Part shown: one piece after another, positions 33,756-43,154 of the stretch
How the letters are laid out: each line of letters starts with the position of its first letter
Position numbering within the stretch: position 1 is the stretch's first letter
NCBI GenBank assembly: GCA_902774285.1
Contig: CACYHO010000002.1
Coordinates: forward strand, 91,023-155,022
Direction of reading: 5' to 3'
Length of the DNA stretch: 64,000 bases
Source: an uncultured Pseudomonadota bacterium
Lineage (GTDB): Bacteria; Pseudomonadota; Alphaproteobacteria; Rs-D84
Program-made: the position numbers and the translations under genes
Notes under the pieces: model-generated
Seen by the model: the letters and a program-made list of their open reading frames with translations, nothing else
Told to the model about the DNA's origin: nothing
Database searches by the model: none

Positions 33756-34820
33756 TCAATCCAATGCGGCCAATCTTTCCAATTGATCGGCACTGATAAG
33801 TGCATCAATCATTTCGTCAAGCCCTTCGCCACCGGCCAAAATATCGTCCAGTTTATAAAGCGTCAATTTTATACGATGGTCGGTTACGCGTTGTTCTGGA
33901 AAATTATAAGTTCTGATTTTTTCGCTTCTATCGCCCGAACCAACCATACTGCGACGCGATGCATTCGAAGCATTCATTTGCTCATTTCTTTGTTTTTCAT
34001 ACAAACGCGAACGCAATACAGCCATAGCAGTTGCTTTGTTTTGTAATTGGGAACGTTCGTTTTGACATGTCACAACTATACCAGTTGGGAAATGGGTAAT
34101 ACGGATTGCAGAATCTGTTTTGTTAACGTGTTGACCACCTGCCCCTGATGCGCGGAAAATATCAATTCGAATATCTTTGTCATCAATGACCACGTCGATA
34201 TCTTTGGCTTCTGGCATAACGGCGACAGATGCTGCAGATGTATGAATACGGCCACCAGCTTCGGTTTCAGGCACACGTTGCACACGATGAATACCAGATT
34301 CAAATTTCATACGGGCATAAACACCATCACCTTCTATTTTGAAAATGATTTCTTTATATCCGTGTAACGAAGTTGCGTTTTCTTCGATAATTTCTATTTT
34401 CCAACCATGACGCAGAGCATAAGATTTATATTGATTGAATAAATCGCCCGCAAAAAGTGCAGATTCTTCACCACCAACACCCGCGCGAATTTCCATAATC
34501 GCACTGTTATCGTCAGCGGCATCGCGTGGCAAAAGCGCAATTTGTAAATCGCGTTCCAAATCAGGCAGAATATGATTTAATTCATCTAATTGTTCTGCCG
34601 CAATAGATTTTAATTCTGGATCATTCAGCATTTCTTCCGCATCACGAATACCAGCTTGCGTTTGCAAATATTTATCAATCAAAGGCAAAACTTCGTTTAA
34701 TTGTGAATATTCTTTTGACAATTTAGTCAATTCATCGCCCGATATTTCACCAGAATTCATTTTAGCTTCGATATCTTTGGCGCGATTTTGAATATCCAAT
34801 AATTTTTGTTCGATAATCAT
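33756..34820 (-). CDS. prfA: peptide chain release factor 1
   Basis: RF1 ends translation at UAA and UAG. The 354-residue protein has the GGQ motif in [15 protein letters not shown] (about residue 230), a PET version of the PxT codon-reading motif in [15 protein letters not shown], and the ending [10 protein letters not shown]. The start lies just behind hisS, and its Shine-Dalgarno (AAGGTA) is inside the hisS 3' end, indicating coupling. prmC, the GGQ methylase gene often next to prfA, is not adjacent. Confidence 0.96.
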   Translation of the reverse strand: MIIEQKLLDIQNRAKDIEAKMNSGEISGDELTKLSKEYSQLNEVLPLIDKYLQTQAGIRDAEEMLNDPELKSIAAEQLDELNHILPDLERDLQIALLPRDAADDNSAIMEIRAGVGGEESALFAGDLFNQYKSYALRHGWKIEIIEENATSLHGYKEIIFKIEGDGVYARMKFESGIHRVQRVPETEAGGRIHTSAASVAVMPEAKDIDVVIDDKDIRIDIFRASGAGGQHVNKTDSAIRITHFPTGIVVTCQNERSQLQNKATAMAVLRSRLYEKQRNEQMNASNASRRSMVGSGDRSEKIRTYNFPEQRVTDHRIKLTLYKLDDILAGGEGLDEMIDALISADQLERLAALD

Positions 34821-34821
34821 A

Positions 34822-36123
34822 TTATTTTACCTTTATATTTTTAATTGCATCGGCAACAGATACGGTTTCTTGGTTTCCAGATTCCATATTCTTCAAAGCA
34901 ATGACATTTTTAGCCACTTCGTCATCACCGATAATAGCGGCAAATTTAGCCCCTATTTTATCAGCATATTCAATTTGATTTTTGAACTTTTTATCAGTAT
35001 CCAAATATGAAACAGCCACTATTCCGGCATCACGCAAAGAATTTACAACACCAGATGCATATGCAACATTGTTATTACCCATCACCAAAACCGCAACATC
35101 AACAGGGTTTAAAAATCTTGTTAAATCTATTTGGTTATTTTCTAACATGGACGCAAAAATTCTTGAAAATCCGATTGCCGCCCCAACCCCAACTATTTTT
35201 GTCTTGGAGAATTTTGATGCCAAATTTTCATAACGGCCACCACCAGCCGCAGTGCCTAATTCTGGATGATCGGTTAATTTAAATTCGAAAACCAGACCTG
35301 TATAATATGCCAAACCGCGCGCGATAGATAAATCTATTTTCGCATTTTTGACCCCCATGCCGTCCAAAACTTTCATAAAATCTGTTAATTCTGCGATTGC
35401 AGCATCCAGTTTTTCAGATTTGCCGACAAAATTTTCATACCCATCAACAAACACAGATTTAATTACATTTTCTTTATCTGTATTATTTAAGGCTTCTTTC
35501 AAACCTTCGGCAAAATCTTCATCACCCATCTTGTCTTTTTTATCAATCAAGACAAAAACAGATTTTTTCTGATCTGCATTCATTTCCAAATAGTCAAACA
35601 AAGCATCCCAGAATGGACGTGATCCAACATGTACAACATTTGGACCAATGAATTCGTTAACAGAATCAAGAGCCCGACTTATCACAGAGATAATTTCAGC
35701 ATCATAATTTGTTGATAAAGAATTTATTCCCATTATATCCAAATCCATCTGGTAAAATTCGCGATAGCGTCCGCGTTGTGCGCGTTCGCCACGATAACGT
35801 TTGGAAAATTGTGATGCACGGAACGGGAACACTAAATCATTCAGATGACCAGCCACATAGCGCGATAAGCCGACGGTTCCGTCATAACGCAATCCCATTT
35901 TAGTATCGCCTTTTTGGAACAAAAACATTTGTGTTTCAATTTCGTCCCAATTATCTTTATCAGTCAAAACTTCTGCGCGTTCTATGGCCGGCAAATCCAG
36001 CATTGAAAAACCAGCAAGTCGCAAAACATTTTGCATTTTTGCGGCACAATAATCAAAACAGCGTTGTTGCGATGGCAACAATTCAATAAATCCGCTTAAA
36101 GGTTTTGTTGGTTTTAAATCCAT
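34822..36123 (-). CDS. hisS: histidine--tRNA ligase
   Basis: HisRS charges tRNA-His. The 433-residue class II enzyme shows motif 2 in [20 protein letters not shown], the histidine-specific [13 protein letters not shown] loop, motif 3 in [12 protein letters not shown], and a C-terminal anticodon-binding domain ([10 protein letters not shown] onward). AAGGA precedes ATG. A promoter with extended -10 (TGATATAAT near 36180-36190 on the minus strand) lies upstream. Confidence 0.95.
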   Translation of the reverse strand: MDLKPTKPLSGFIELLPSQQRCFDYCAAKMQNVLRLAGFSMLDLPAIERAEVLTDKDNWDEIETQMFLFQKGDTKMGLRYDGTVGLSRYVAGHLNDLVFPFRASQFSKRYRGERAQRGRYREFYQMDLDIMGINSLSTNYDAEIISVISRALDSVNEFIGPNVVHVGSRPFWDALFDYLEMNADQKKSVFVLIDKKDKMGDEDFAEGLKEALNNTDKENVIKSVFVDGYENFVGKSEKLDAAIAELTDFMKVLDGMGVKNAKIDLSIARGLAYYTGLVFEFKLTDHPELGTAAGGGRYENLASKFSKTKIVGVGAAIGFSRIFASMLENNQIDLTRFLNPVDVAVLVMGNNNVAYASGVVNSLRDAGIVAVSYLDTDKKFKNQIEYADKIGAKFAAIIGDDEVAKNVIALKNMESGNQETVSVADAIKNIKVK

Positions 36124-36314
36124 TTTTAATCCTTTTTTATAAAACCCAACTTAGGAAACTTTCTGTTATTTTCAACAGACATTATATCATAAAAAATATG
36201 TAAACGCTAGAAACACACACCCGCACGGGCGTGATGTAATTGAAATGAAAAAGATACAGTTTTTGTATTCATTATGTGACTATTATAGTATCTATTTTTT
36301 ATATTTGCAAGAAA
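36124..36314. other. intergenic region upstream of hisS
   Basis: It holds the hisS promoter region, a 7-bp GC hairpin (36216-36233, CACACCC/GGGCGTG) and a loose AGATAC/GTATCT inverted repeat. No gene is seen. Confidence 0.5.
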
Positions 36315-36341
36315 AACCCGCCGTTTTGGCGGGTTTCAATA
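36315..36341 (-). terminator. terminator of the 36343 gene
   Basis: ACCCGCC / GGCGGGT followed by TTTTTC on the minus strand, just after the stop codon. Confidence 0.88.
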
Positions 36342-36342
36342 A

Positions 36343-37653
36343 TTATCTTCTAAGGCCTATTGTAAATGTATCACCCCAATCAGCAACCTTTTGACCGCCA
36401 ACTGTGCAATGCAATGCGTCAAAGCCTTTTTCAATTTGTTTCTTTTTGATTACAACACCTGAAACAACACCACCAACGGTTCCCAAAACCACACCAGCAG
36501 TAAGGTCAGACGCAAGACGCGCGGTATTAAAATTACCTTCGGCATCTTTCCAAACACTTGCCTGTTTACTTGCATTGTTTGCAAAATCTTCCAATGTTGC
36601 TGTGGCTTTAGACAATTCATCTGAATTCGGTCCAACCTTGACAGGAGATATTGATGTTGCGCCAGAACCACACACAAGTTCTATAAGTTTCATAGAATCT
36701 TCATATTCTTGTGTTACGGATTTTATAATACTTTCAAAGTTGTGAACGTTCATTTGTGCAATATCACAACCACCCAATTTAGCAACTTGTTCTTTTGTTA
36801 ACTTAATCCGTTCGCCCTTTTTGAATTCCTTAGTTTTATTATTACATTTTATATCCACATTCAAAATATAATAACAATCTTCTTCAACAACAGGAACTGG
36901 TTCCGGATCTGGTTGGGGATCTGGTTTTGGATTTGGTTTGGGTTTTGGTTTTGGATCCGGTTTTGGATCTGGTTTTGGTGTTGGCTTTACAGGATCTTCT
37001 TTTTCAGCACAATCTTCACAATCGTCAGTTATATCAACCCACTTATCATTACCAGGATCACCCAAAACACATTTGTATTTTCGTTGTTTACCAATTTCAT
37101 TGCGTTCAAAAACATGTCCGGCTGGCAACACTATAATTGTTCCATCCGCACACACGCTGCTGTCACATTCATACACCTGTGAATAAACACGCGCTTTAAG
37201 AGCGTCATAATCTTGCACAGTTGGGTACAAATACTCGTCTGCAGATAGGTTTTGAAAAGCCTTATCCAGACCGGTATCGCTTCCCCAATATGCAAGTTTA
37301 GTACATTCGGTAAGCCCCGCAGTACTTTCAACACGCTCCCATTTGTCATTATTCCAAGAAGTAGAACACTTATAAATAGCATCTTCATGAATTGTACGAT
37401 TACCAAACACGTGCCCAGATTTAACTTTGACATAGCTGTTATGTTGGCACCAAGAACTGTCACATTCATAAAAATAACCACTGTTCACGGCATTTAAATA
37501 GTCACGCTTTGTTTCAAACAAATATTCATCAGATCCAGCATTCCAATTATTATTATCTGGTGAAAAAGTAAGTGATGTTTTACACATATTAGCGGCATAC
37601 GCAGTACCAGTGCAAACAAAAACTGCCAACGAACATAATGCGATTTTCTTCAT
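36343..37653 (-). CDS. secreted two-repeat protein with PKP linker and glycine zipper, 436 aa
   Basis: A signal peptide (KKIALCSLAVFVCTGTAYA) is followed by two repeats of about 85 residues. Each has a DEYLxxTxxDY block, YECDSSxC, a GHVF motif and YKC...NDKW. Then come a Pro/Lys/Asp linker (about 218-253, PKPDPKP repeats), a third Cys-containing domain, and a C-terminal glycine zipper (VVLGTVGGVVSGVVI) ending TIGLRR. The build suggests a cell-surface adhesion or binding protein, which is inference. AAGGGAAGAG precedes the start. No characterised family is recognised. Confidence 0.8.
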   Translation of the reverse strand: MKKIALCSLAVFVCTGTAYAANMCKTSLTFSPDNNNWNAGSDEYLFETKRDYLNAVNSGYFYECDSSWCQHNSYVKVKSGHVFGNRTIHEDAIYKCSTSWNNDKWERVESTAGLTECTKLAYWGSDTGLDKAFQNLSADEYLYPTVQDYDALKARVYSQVYECDSSVCADGTIIVLPAGHVFERNEIGKQRKYKCVLGDPGNDKWVDITDDCEDCAEKEDPVKPTPKPDPKPDPKPKPKPNPKPDPQPDPEPVPVVEEDCYYILNVDIKCNNKTKEFKKGERIKLTKEQVAKLGGCDIAQMNVHNFESIIKSVTQEYEDSMKLIELVCGSGATSISPVKVGPNSDELSKATATLEDFANNASKQASVWKDAEGNFNTARLASDLTAGVVLGTVGGVVSGVVIKKKQIEKGFDALHCTVGGQKVADWGDTFTIGLRR

Positions 37654-37727
37654 ATTCTCTTCCCTTTTTTAATATTATTTCTGTATTTATTTTATCATAA
37701 AGGTGGCACTAATAAAAGCGTTTTTTA

Positions 37728-38432
37728 TCAAAAATATTTATGTAAACTTTGACCGTTTTTGGAAAGCCATCGTTTTGCCCGTTCCACCCCAAAACCATAA
37801 AGCTGCGATACATTTGCCCAAAATTCTGGCGAATGATCCATATATTTTCTATGTGATAATTCATGCATGACGACATAACGCATAATTTCGTATGGCGCGA
37901 AAGCCAATCGCCACGAAAAAGATATTGTTCCGGTTGACGAACATGATCCCCATCGCGATGATGTATCACGCAATGTTATGTGTGTTGGCCAATATTCACG
38001 CGGAGTCGTTTTTATTATGCTTTTTATTTCTGTTAATAATTCATCTTTGATAAAATCACGAACACGTCGTTCAAACATATCCGCCCCGCCCCCAATACAA
38101 AGCGTTGTTTTATCGGTATCCATATATTTATTGGAACGTAATGTATCATCGTGAATAACACGCACATCGCGTCCCAAAATCGGTATTATCATGCCTGGTT
38201 TAATGTCTTCTTTCGTTGGTGCAGCATTAAAAATATGCTCGACCCATTTGCGTTTAGATTCCAAAACACCCATCACAAACTTGGTCGATGAAGTCCATGG
38301 TTTTGAAATATGAATTTCTTTCTTTGGCGATATCTTTGGACGCAAAGTCACATTACGCGCACCGCGACGATTTTCTATGACAACCGGCACAGATTCCCCA
38401 CTTGATAAAACAAAGATATTTTCAACAACCAT
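37728..38432 (-). CDS. YgjP-type (DUF45) metallopeptidase-like protein
   Basis: The 234-residue protein has the family core: SSRWGSCSSTGTISFSWRL, then an HExxH-like zinc motif in VVMHELSHRKYMDHSPEFW (about 187-205). This places it in the YgjP/DUF45 group of SprT-like zinc proteases, whose physiological substrates are mostly unknown. It starts one nt inside the tkt stop codon (TAATG), so it is coupled to transketolase. Confidence 0.88.
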   Translation of the reverse strand: MVVENIFVLSSGESVPVVIENRRGARNVTLRPKISPKKEIHISKPWTSSTKFVMGVLESKRKWVEHIFNAAPTKEDIKPGMIIPILGRDVRVIHDDTLRSNKYMDTDKTTLCIGGGADMFERRVRDFIKDELLTEIKSIIKTTPREYWPTHITLRDTSSRWGSCSSTGTISFSWRLAFAPYEIMRYVVMHELSHRKYMDHSPEFWANVSQLYGFGVERAKRWLSKNGQSLHKYF

Positions 38433-40207
38433 TATTTAATATAACATTTTATTTCATTGATAATTTTATCGGCATCGAAACCGTATTCTTTGTAAAGCGT
38501 ATCGCCATTGCCTGATGCACCAAAATGGTCAATTCCAATCACAGCATCTGCGAATTCAAACCAGGCACCTGGTGTGGCCGCTTCAATAGCAATCACACAA
38601 CCACGCAAAAGTGATGATTTATATTTTGCATCTTGTTTTTTGAAATCCTTCACATTCACCATGGATACAACCTGAACATTTTTAAAACGCGATGCAATTT
38701 CAACGGCCAATGGAATTTCGGAACCTGTGGCAATAATTGTTGTTCGGGTATGACCTGATTTTGCAGGAACAATTACATACGCGCCACGCGACAAATCAGC
38801 ATCAGTTGGTGACGGAATCTGTTTGAATTTTTGACGCGACAATATTATCGCAGATGGTTCGTCTGTATTCTTAATCGCACTGTTCCACGCATATGCGATT
38901 TCTGTCATATTACATGGACGATACACATTTAAATTTGGAATCAATCGCAATGATGGCAACTGTTCAATTGGTTGGTGTGTTGGTCCATCTTCACCAACGG
39001 CAATACTGTCATGCGAAAAAACATAAATGACAGGCAAATGTGAAAGTGCAGCGATTCGAATCGATGGACGCATATAATCACTGAATGCCAAGAAAGTCGA
39101 ACCCACACTGCGCAAACCGTCCACAGCCATACCATTCATTATCGCCGCCATAGCATGTTCGCGAACACCATAGTTTATAAAATTCCCGTTGAACTTATTC
39201 GCACTTATTTCTTTCGCGTTTGTTGTTCGAACATTTGTATTACGCGACAAATCTGCAGATCCAATTATTAAATCTGTGTCAGCTTTCATCAATAAATCAA
39301 GATATATTCCAGATAACTCACGCGAAGAAATGCGTTCTGGTGTTTTTGGAATTTTAATGCGTTGCATCGCGTTTATCGCACGAACAGATTCTGCAATCGG
39401 ACGACGCTTTACCACGTCCCACAAACGCAATCCATCGGCATTTGTGTTCTTTGAAATCAGGTTTAACATTTCTGTATCCGATAATGCAAAACCATGTGCA
39501 GAACTTTTATTTTCCAAAGACGATGCGCGCCCCAAAACATTTTTACATTGTATAAATACAGGATAACTTGATTTTTCTGCACGATCTAACGCGTGTTCCA
39601 ATGCATCAATGTCATTACCGCGCACCGCCATTACATTAAAACCCATTGAACGCATACGCGCGCATATATCAATATCTGTTTGTGCGGCACCATCAATAGA
39701 TAATTTATTATCGTCCCATACAACTATTAAATTATTCAAATTGTAACGACCTGCGAACGAAAGCGATTCGAAAGACACACCTTCCATTAAATCACCGTCA
39801 CTGCACAAACAATATGTGCGCGCACGAATACCACGAATTTTTTGTGATAAAGCTAAACCAACGGCATTACCAACGCCCTGACCCAATGGACCTGTTGTAG
39901 CGTCAACACCATCGATTCCATATTCTGGATGGCCTGGCAAACCGCCATATTTTCGAAAAGTGTTTAAATCGCCAATTTTATAACCCGCCAATTTTAATAC
40001 TGCATATAACATTGCGCTGCCATGGCCAGCCGATAAAACAAATCGATCAATTCCACGACGCAAATGGTTCGCATAAATTGATGTTATTATTTCACTGGCA
40101 TCTAACACTATACCTATATGTCCAGAATGCGCAGACAACACAGCACCCAATGCGGTTGCGCGCACTGTATTTGACATTTGTTGTAATTGTTTGGCATTAA
40201 ACTTCAT
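38432..40207 (-). CDS. tkt: transketolase
   Basis: Transketolase moves two-carbon units between sugar phosphates using thiamine diphosphate. The 591-residue protein is shorter than the usual 660 but has the key parts: SAHSGHIG, SAGHGSAMLYAVLKLAGY, PLGQGVGNAVG, the TPP-binding CSDGDLMEG...VVWDDN, FINYGVREHAMAAIMNGMA and HDSIAVGEDGPTHQP. No Shine-Dalgarno precedes ATG 40207. An extended -10 (TGATATAAT) ends 8 nt upstream, so a leaderless mRNA is likely. With rpiB it serves the non-oxidative pentose phosphate pathway. Confidence 0.93.
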   Translation of the reverse strand: MKFNAKQLQQMSNTVRATALGAVLSAHSGHIGIVLDASEIITSIYANHLRRGIDRFVLSAGHGSAMLYAVLKLAGYKIGDLNTFRKYGGLPGHPEYGIDGVDATTGPLGQGVGNAVGLALSQKIRGIRARTYCLCSDGDLMEGVSFESLSFAGRYNLNNLIVVWDDNKLSIDGAAQTDIDICARMRSMGFNVMAVRGNDIDALEHALDRAEKSSYPVFIQCKNVLGRASSLENKSSAHGFALSDTEMLNLISKNTNADGLRLWDVVKRRPIAESVRAINAMQRIKIPKTPERISSRELSGIYLDLLMKADTDLIIGSADLSRNTNVRTTNAKEISANKFNGNFINYGVREHAMAAIMNGMAVDGLRSVGSTFLAFSDYMRPSIRIAALSHLPVIYVFSHDSIAVGEDGPTHQPIEQLPSLRLIPNLNVYRPCNMTEIAYAWNSAIKNTDEPSAIILSRQKFKQIPSPTDADLSRGAYVIVPAKSGHTRTTIIATGSEIPLAVEIASRFKNVQVVSMVNVKDFKKQDAKYKSSLLRGCVIAIEAATPGAWFEFADAVIGIDHFGASGNGDTLYKEYGFDADKIINEIKCYIK

Positions 40208-40211
40208 TTTA

Positions 40212-40224
40212 TGATATTATATCA
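40212..40224. promoter_or_regulatory. shared divergent promoter core, tkt and rnhA
   Basis: The near-palindrome TGATATTATATCA provides TATAAT (40216-40221) for tkt on the minus strand and a TATTAT-like box for rnhA on the plus strand. No good -35 is seen for tkt, but the TG before its -10 compensates. Confidence 0.5.
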
Positions 40225-40243
40225 CAAAAAGGATGTAAAAAAA

Positions 40244-40672
40244 ATGCTAAAAATTTGGACAGACGGCAGTTGTTTAGGCAACCCAGGCCCAGGCGGATGG
40301 GGCTTTGTAGCAACAGACGGAATACATACCGCTGAACGTTGTGGTGGTGAAAAAGACACAACCAACAACAAAATGGAATTAACAGCAGTAATAAAGGCAT
40401 TATCTGCTGCAAAAAAACATAATGAAATCGAAATTCATACCGACAGCCAATATGTGAAAAATGGTATGGAATCTTGGATTAAAAATTGGAAGAAAAATAA
40501 TTGGCGCACTGCAGATAAAAAACCTGTGAAAAATGTGGAATTATGGCAACAGCTGGATGAATTAGCATCAAAAATAAAAATTCATTGGGTTTGGGTCAAA
40601 GGACATGCGGGCGAAGAATTTAACGAACGCGTGGACGACCTGGCACGAACCGCTGCAGAAAGTTATAAATAA
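40244..40672 (+). CDS. rnhA: ribonuclease HI
   Basis: RNase HI cuts the RNA strand of RNA-DNA hybrids. The 142-residue protein from ATG 40244 (AAAAAGGA upstream) has all four acidic catalytic positions, in KIWTDGSCLGNPGPGG (Asp), KMELTAVIKAL (Glu), IHTDSQYVKNG (Asp) and ERVDDLARTAA (Asp). It also has the substrate-handling WVWVKGHAGEEFNE. The longer frame from 40187 runs through the tkt start and promoter and is rejected. Confidence 0.95.
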   Translation: MLKIWTDGSCLGNPGPGGWGFVATDGIHTAERCGGEKDTTNNKMELTAVIKALSAAKKHNEIEIHTDSQYVKNGMESWIKNWKKNNWRTADKKPVKNVELWQQLDELASKIKIHWVWVKGHAGEEFNERVDDLARTAAESYK

Positions 40673-40700
40673 AAAAACGTCCGTTTGGACGTTTTTTTAT
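40670..40700 (+). terminator. bidirectional terminator between rnhA and the 40697 gene
   Basis: AACGTCC / GGACGTT around GTTT, with A7 and T7. Confidence 0.9.
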
Positions 40701-41392
40701 CTTTGCTTTTGTTTTTGCAATTTTATCATTGCCTTATTGTATGCTTGCTTTGATTGAAAATTTAATAATCTGCATATATATTCTGCATGTGTTTTTGTCA
40801 ATGGTGAATAAATTACTTCATATTCAGATACCAATTTATAATGTTGTTGAAAGTTCATTTCACGATTTAGTTTATGTTCATAAGTGATGAACACGGTTCC
40901 ACCATTTACGCCATTATTATGAACACTTACAATAATACGTGGTGCAGGCTTATACGTTGTGTATGGAATCTTTTCTGTCGGTTCTATTTTATCAACAACA
41001 TAAACAACTAATCCAGGCAATATAACCGTGGTATCAGAAAAAATATTAAAACCCCAGTTTTTATTTAATTTTTCAGAAATTGAACGAATTGCCGGTAATT
41101 TTATTTTTTGATTGGCCCTTTCCGCTTCTTGGGTAAGTGCATCTTCTGCCGCTATTTCCATACCTTCATAATCTTCAAGATTATAGTCTTTCTTTTCAAG
41201 ATATTCTATAAAATCCACCTGAAAAGCGGCCATATCATTGTTCATCTTTTCCACAGTATAATTTTTTTCTTTGATAAATTTTTGCATTTCAGATTCAATA
41301 ATCGCATCCGTCAATGGACGCTTCTTGCAAAATCTTCGTTTAAGATTTGAAAACATTTCTTTTAACCAAGATGTTTTTGTGTTATCTGCCAT
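40697..41392 (-). CDS. hypothetical protein, 231 aa
   Basis: This cytoplasmic-looking protein has a basic N-terminus (KEMFSNLKRRFCKKRPL), a helical acidic middle and a beta-rich C-terminal half containing PRIIVSVHNNGVNGGTVFITYEH. It ends in a Lys/Gln tail. No family is recognised. It lies 23 nt downstream of the putative lipoprotein at 41416 and is probably in the same transcript. An AGGG sits about 12 nt before ATG. Confidence 0.65.
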   Translation of the reverse strand: MADNTKTSWLKEMFSNLKRRFCKKRPLTDAIIESEMQKFIKEKNYTVEKMNNDMAAFQVDFIEYLEKKDYNLEDYEGMEIAAEDALTQEAERANQKIKLPAIRSISEKLNKNWGFNIFSDTTVILPGLVVYVVDKIEPTEKIPYTTYKPAPRIIVSVHNNGVNGGTVFITYEHKLNREMNFQQHYKLVSEYEVIYSPLTKTHAEYICRLLNFQSKQAYNKAMIKLQKQKQR

Positions 41393-41415
41393 AATTGATG
41401 TTCGCCCTGCATTTC

Positions 41416-41871
41416 TTAATGTTGTCTACGTAAATTATTATATTTTTCGTTTAATGCTTTGATTTCAGCGTCATGTTTTTGTTTGCGAACCAAATCAGGC
41501 AAACTGTCACGATGAACACCGTTTATTGATACAACGTTGTAATAATATCTGCTGGTGCTACCAATAACTGCAGAGCTATAACATGATGCTTCTACTTCAA
41601 CATCACCATCAAAATTATAGAACAAAACCGTATCGCCTTTGTTCATATTCAAATATATATTTTCGGTTTGTCTGTCACGGTTTACATTGTTAAAATTTAT
41701 TAAACGATAAACATAATCAGTATCATTGACTGGTGTTAAAAACACCTGATTGTCAATTTTACCTTTGACAATACCAGTTTCTCGCGTATCTCTGCACGAA
41801 TGCATCGACAGAGCAAACAAAGGTATCAACATTGTTGTTTTGGAAATTTTGAAAGAGGTACTACGCTTCAT
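41416..41871 (-). CDS. putative lipoprotein, 151 aa
   Basis: A basic start and hydrophobic segment lead to a cysteine (LIPLFALSMHSC at about residue 26) that could be a lipobox, though the residue before Cys is Ser and the match is not perfect. The mature part is beta-rich and polar with a charged helical end. AAAAAGGA precedes ATG. It is upstream of and probably co-transcribed with the 40697 gene. No family is recognised. Confidence 0.6.
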   Translation of the reverse strand: MKRSTSFKISKTTMLIPLFALSMHSCRDTRETGIVKGKIDNQVFLTPVNDTDYVYRLINFNNVNRDRQTENIYLNMNKGDTVLFYNFDGDVEVEASCYSSAVIGSTSRYYYNVVSINGVHRDSLPDLVRKQKHDAEIKALNEKYNNLRRQH

Positions 41872-41923
41872 ATCGTATCCTTTTTGATAAGACCATCCAC
41901 CCTCTCTCTAGCAAAAAACTATA

Positions 41924-42583
41924 CTATCCTTTGAATCCAGTTGCAACAATAAACATTTCAACACTGTCTTTTCGTGAAGACGGCGGTTTGATGTAATGCA
42001 CATCTGTAAAATGTTCTTTGATTTGTTTAACCAAATCGTTTGTTGTACCACCGGTAAAAGATTTTGCAATAAATGTTCCGCCGCTTTTTAACGCACGCAA
42101 AGCGAAATCCAGAGCATATTCCAATAAAACCATTTGACGCAAATGATCTGTTTTTTTGTGTCCAACGGTATTTGGTGCCATATCAGACATTACAATATCC
42201 GCCGTTCCACGTCCCATTTCATCGTGTGGTAAATTCAACTTTTCTTCCAACCAAGTTAATGCTTCATCAGAAGTAAAATCGCCCTGGTATGTTTCAACGC
42301 CATTGATTGGTTTTATTTCCAACAAATCCATAGCGAATATTTTTGATTTTGGAAATTCGCGTGCAACATATTGCGACCAAGATCCAGGTGCAGCACCCAA
42401 ATCAACAACAACCTGACCATTCTTAAAGAAATGATATTTTTCGTTCATTTCTATGATTTTATATGCAGCGCGTGCACGATAGCCGTCTTTCTGGGCCCGT
42501 GCCACATAAGGATCATGCGCCTGGCGTTGCAACCAAGCAACCGAAGATTTATGTTGTGCAATTTTTTTGTTCAGGATTTTCAT
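41924..42583 (-). CDS. rlmE: 23S rRNA (uridine-2552-2'-O)-methyltransferase
   Basis: RlmE (FtsJ/RrmJ) methylates U2552 in the ribosomal A-loop. From MKILNKK at 42583 the protein has 219 residues. The catalytic K-D-K-E tetrad is visible: RARAAYKI (Lys), VMSDMAPNTVGHK (Asp), FIAKSFTGG (Lys) and SVEMFIVATGF (Glu). The SAM motif is VVDLGAAPGSWSQY. The frame continues 30 codons upstream through the end of the preceding gene and is not used. It is 4 nt behind the SRP M-domain gene. Confidence 0.93.
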   Translation of the reverse strand: MKILNKKIAQHKSSVAWLQRQAHDPYVARAQKDGYRARAAYKIIEMNEKYHFFKNGQVVVDLGAAPGSWSQYVAREFPKSKIFAMDLLEIKPINGVETYQGDFTSDEALTWLEEKLNLPHDEMGRGTADIVMSDMAPNTVGHKKTDHLRQMVLLEYALDFALRALKSGGTFIAKSFTGGTTNDLVKQIKEHFTDVHYIKPPSSRKDSVEMFIVATGFKG

Positions 42584-42587
42584 TTTA

Positions 42588-43112
42588 TTATTTATTTCCC
42601 GCTGGTGTTGTTGGTTTTGCACCTGGGAAGCCACCTTGAGATTGCATACGTTGCATAACCGCTTCCATTCCACCCATACGTTGAATCATTGCCATTTGGC
42701 GTTTCATGTTCAAATATTGTTTGATAATATGTTCAACTTCACGAACTGTGCAACCTGCTGTTTCGGCAATACGAGTCTTTGCATTAGCAAAAACTTTTTC
42801 TGGATCTGCACGTTCTTCGGCTGTCATTGCTTCCAAGATTTTGATCTGGGCATCAACACTGCCGTCTTTGATTTTTTCTTTCATAGCAGCAACAGCACCA
42901 GACATTCCAGGAACCATTTTAAGCAGACCGCTAAAATTGCTCATTTTCTTGATTTGTTTTAATTGGGCCAACATATCATTCATATCAAATTGGCCGGACA
43001 TCATACGTTCTGCGGTTTCTTTCATACCAGATGGCATTTTTGCCGCTTCTTTTTCCAAATCGATATTTTCTGTTTTTTCTTCTACTTTTTTCTTTTTTCC
43101 AAATCCGAACAT
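42588..43112 (-). CDS. stand-alone SRP54/Ffh M-domain protein, 174 aa
   Basis: The sequence matches only the C-terminal M domain of Ffh: FDMNDMLAQLKQIKKM, SGLLKMVPGMSG, KILEAMTAEERADPEKV, then TRIAETAGCTVREVEHIIKQYLNMKRQM and a Met/Gln-rich end. The N and GTPase domains are entirely missing; in their place is a short basic start (FGFGKKKKVEEKTE). The RNA-binding GSG of Ffh reads TAG here. The M domain normally binds 4.5S RNA and signal peptides, so this may be a diverged paralogue or half of a split SRP. It lies between uvrA and rlmE. Confidence 0.8.
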   Translation of the reverse strand: MFGFGKKKKVEEKTENIDLEKEAAKMPSGMKETAERMMSGQFDMNDMLAQLKQIKKMSNFSGLLKMVPGMSGAVAAMKEKIKDGSVDAQIKILEAMTAEERADPEKVFANAKTRIAETAGCTVREVEHIIKQYLNMKRQMAMIQRMGGMEAVMQRMQSQGGFPGAKPTTPAGNK

Positions 43113-43154
43113 TTGTTGTCTCCTGTTGTTTATTTTCGTTAGTTTTGTTTAATT

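Noticed and set aside
34822-36123. HisZ (ATP phosphoribosyltransferase regulatory subunit) instead of HisRS
   Set aside because: The motif 2 arginine, the RGLAYYTG loop and the anticodon-binding domain are intact, which HisZ lacks.
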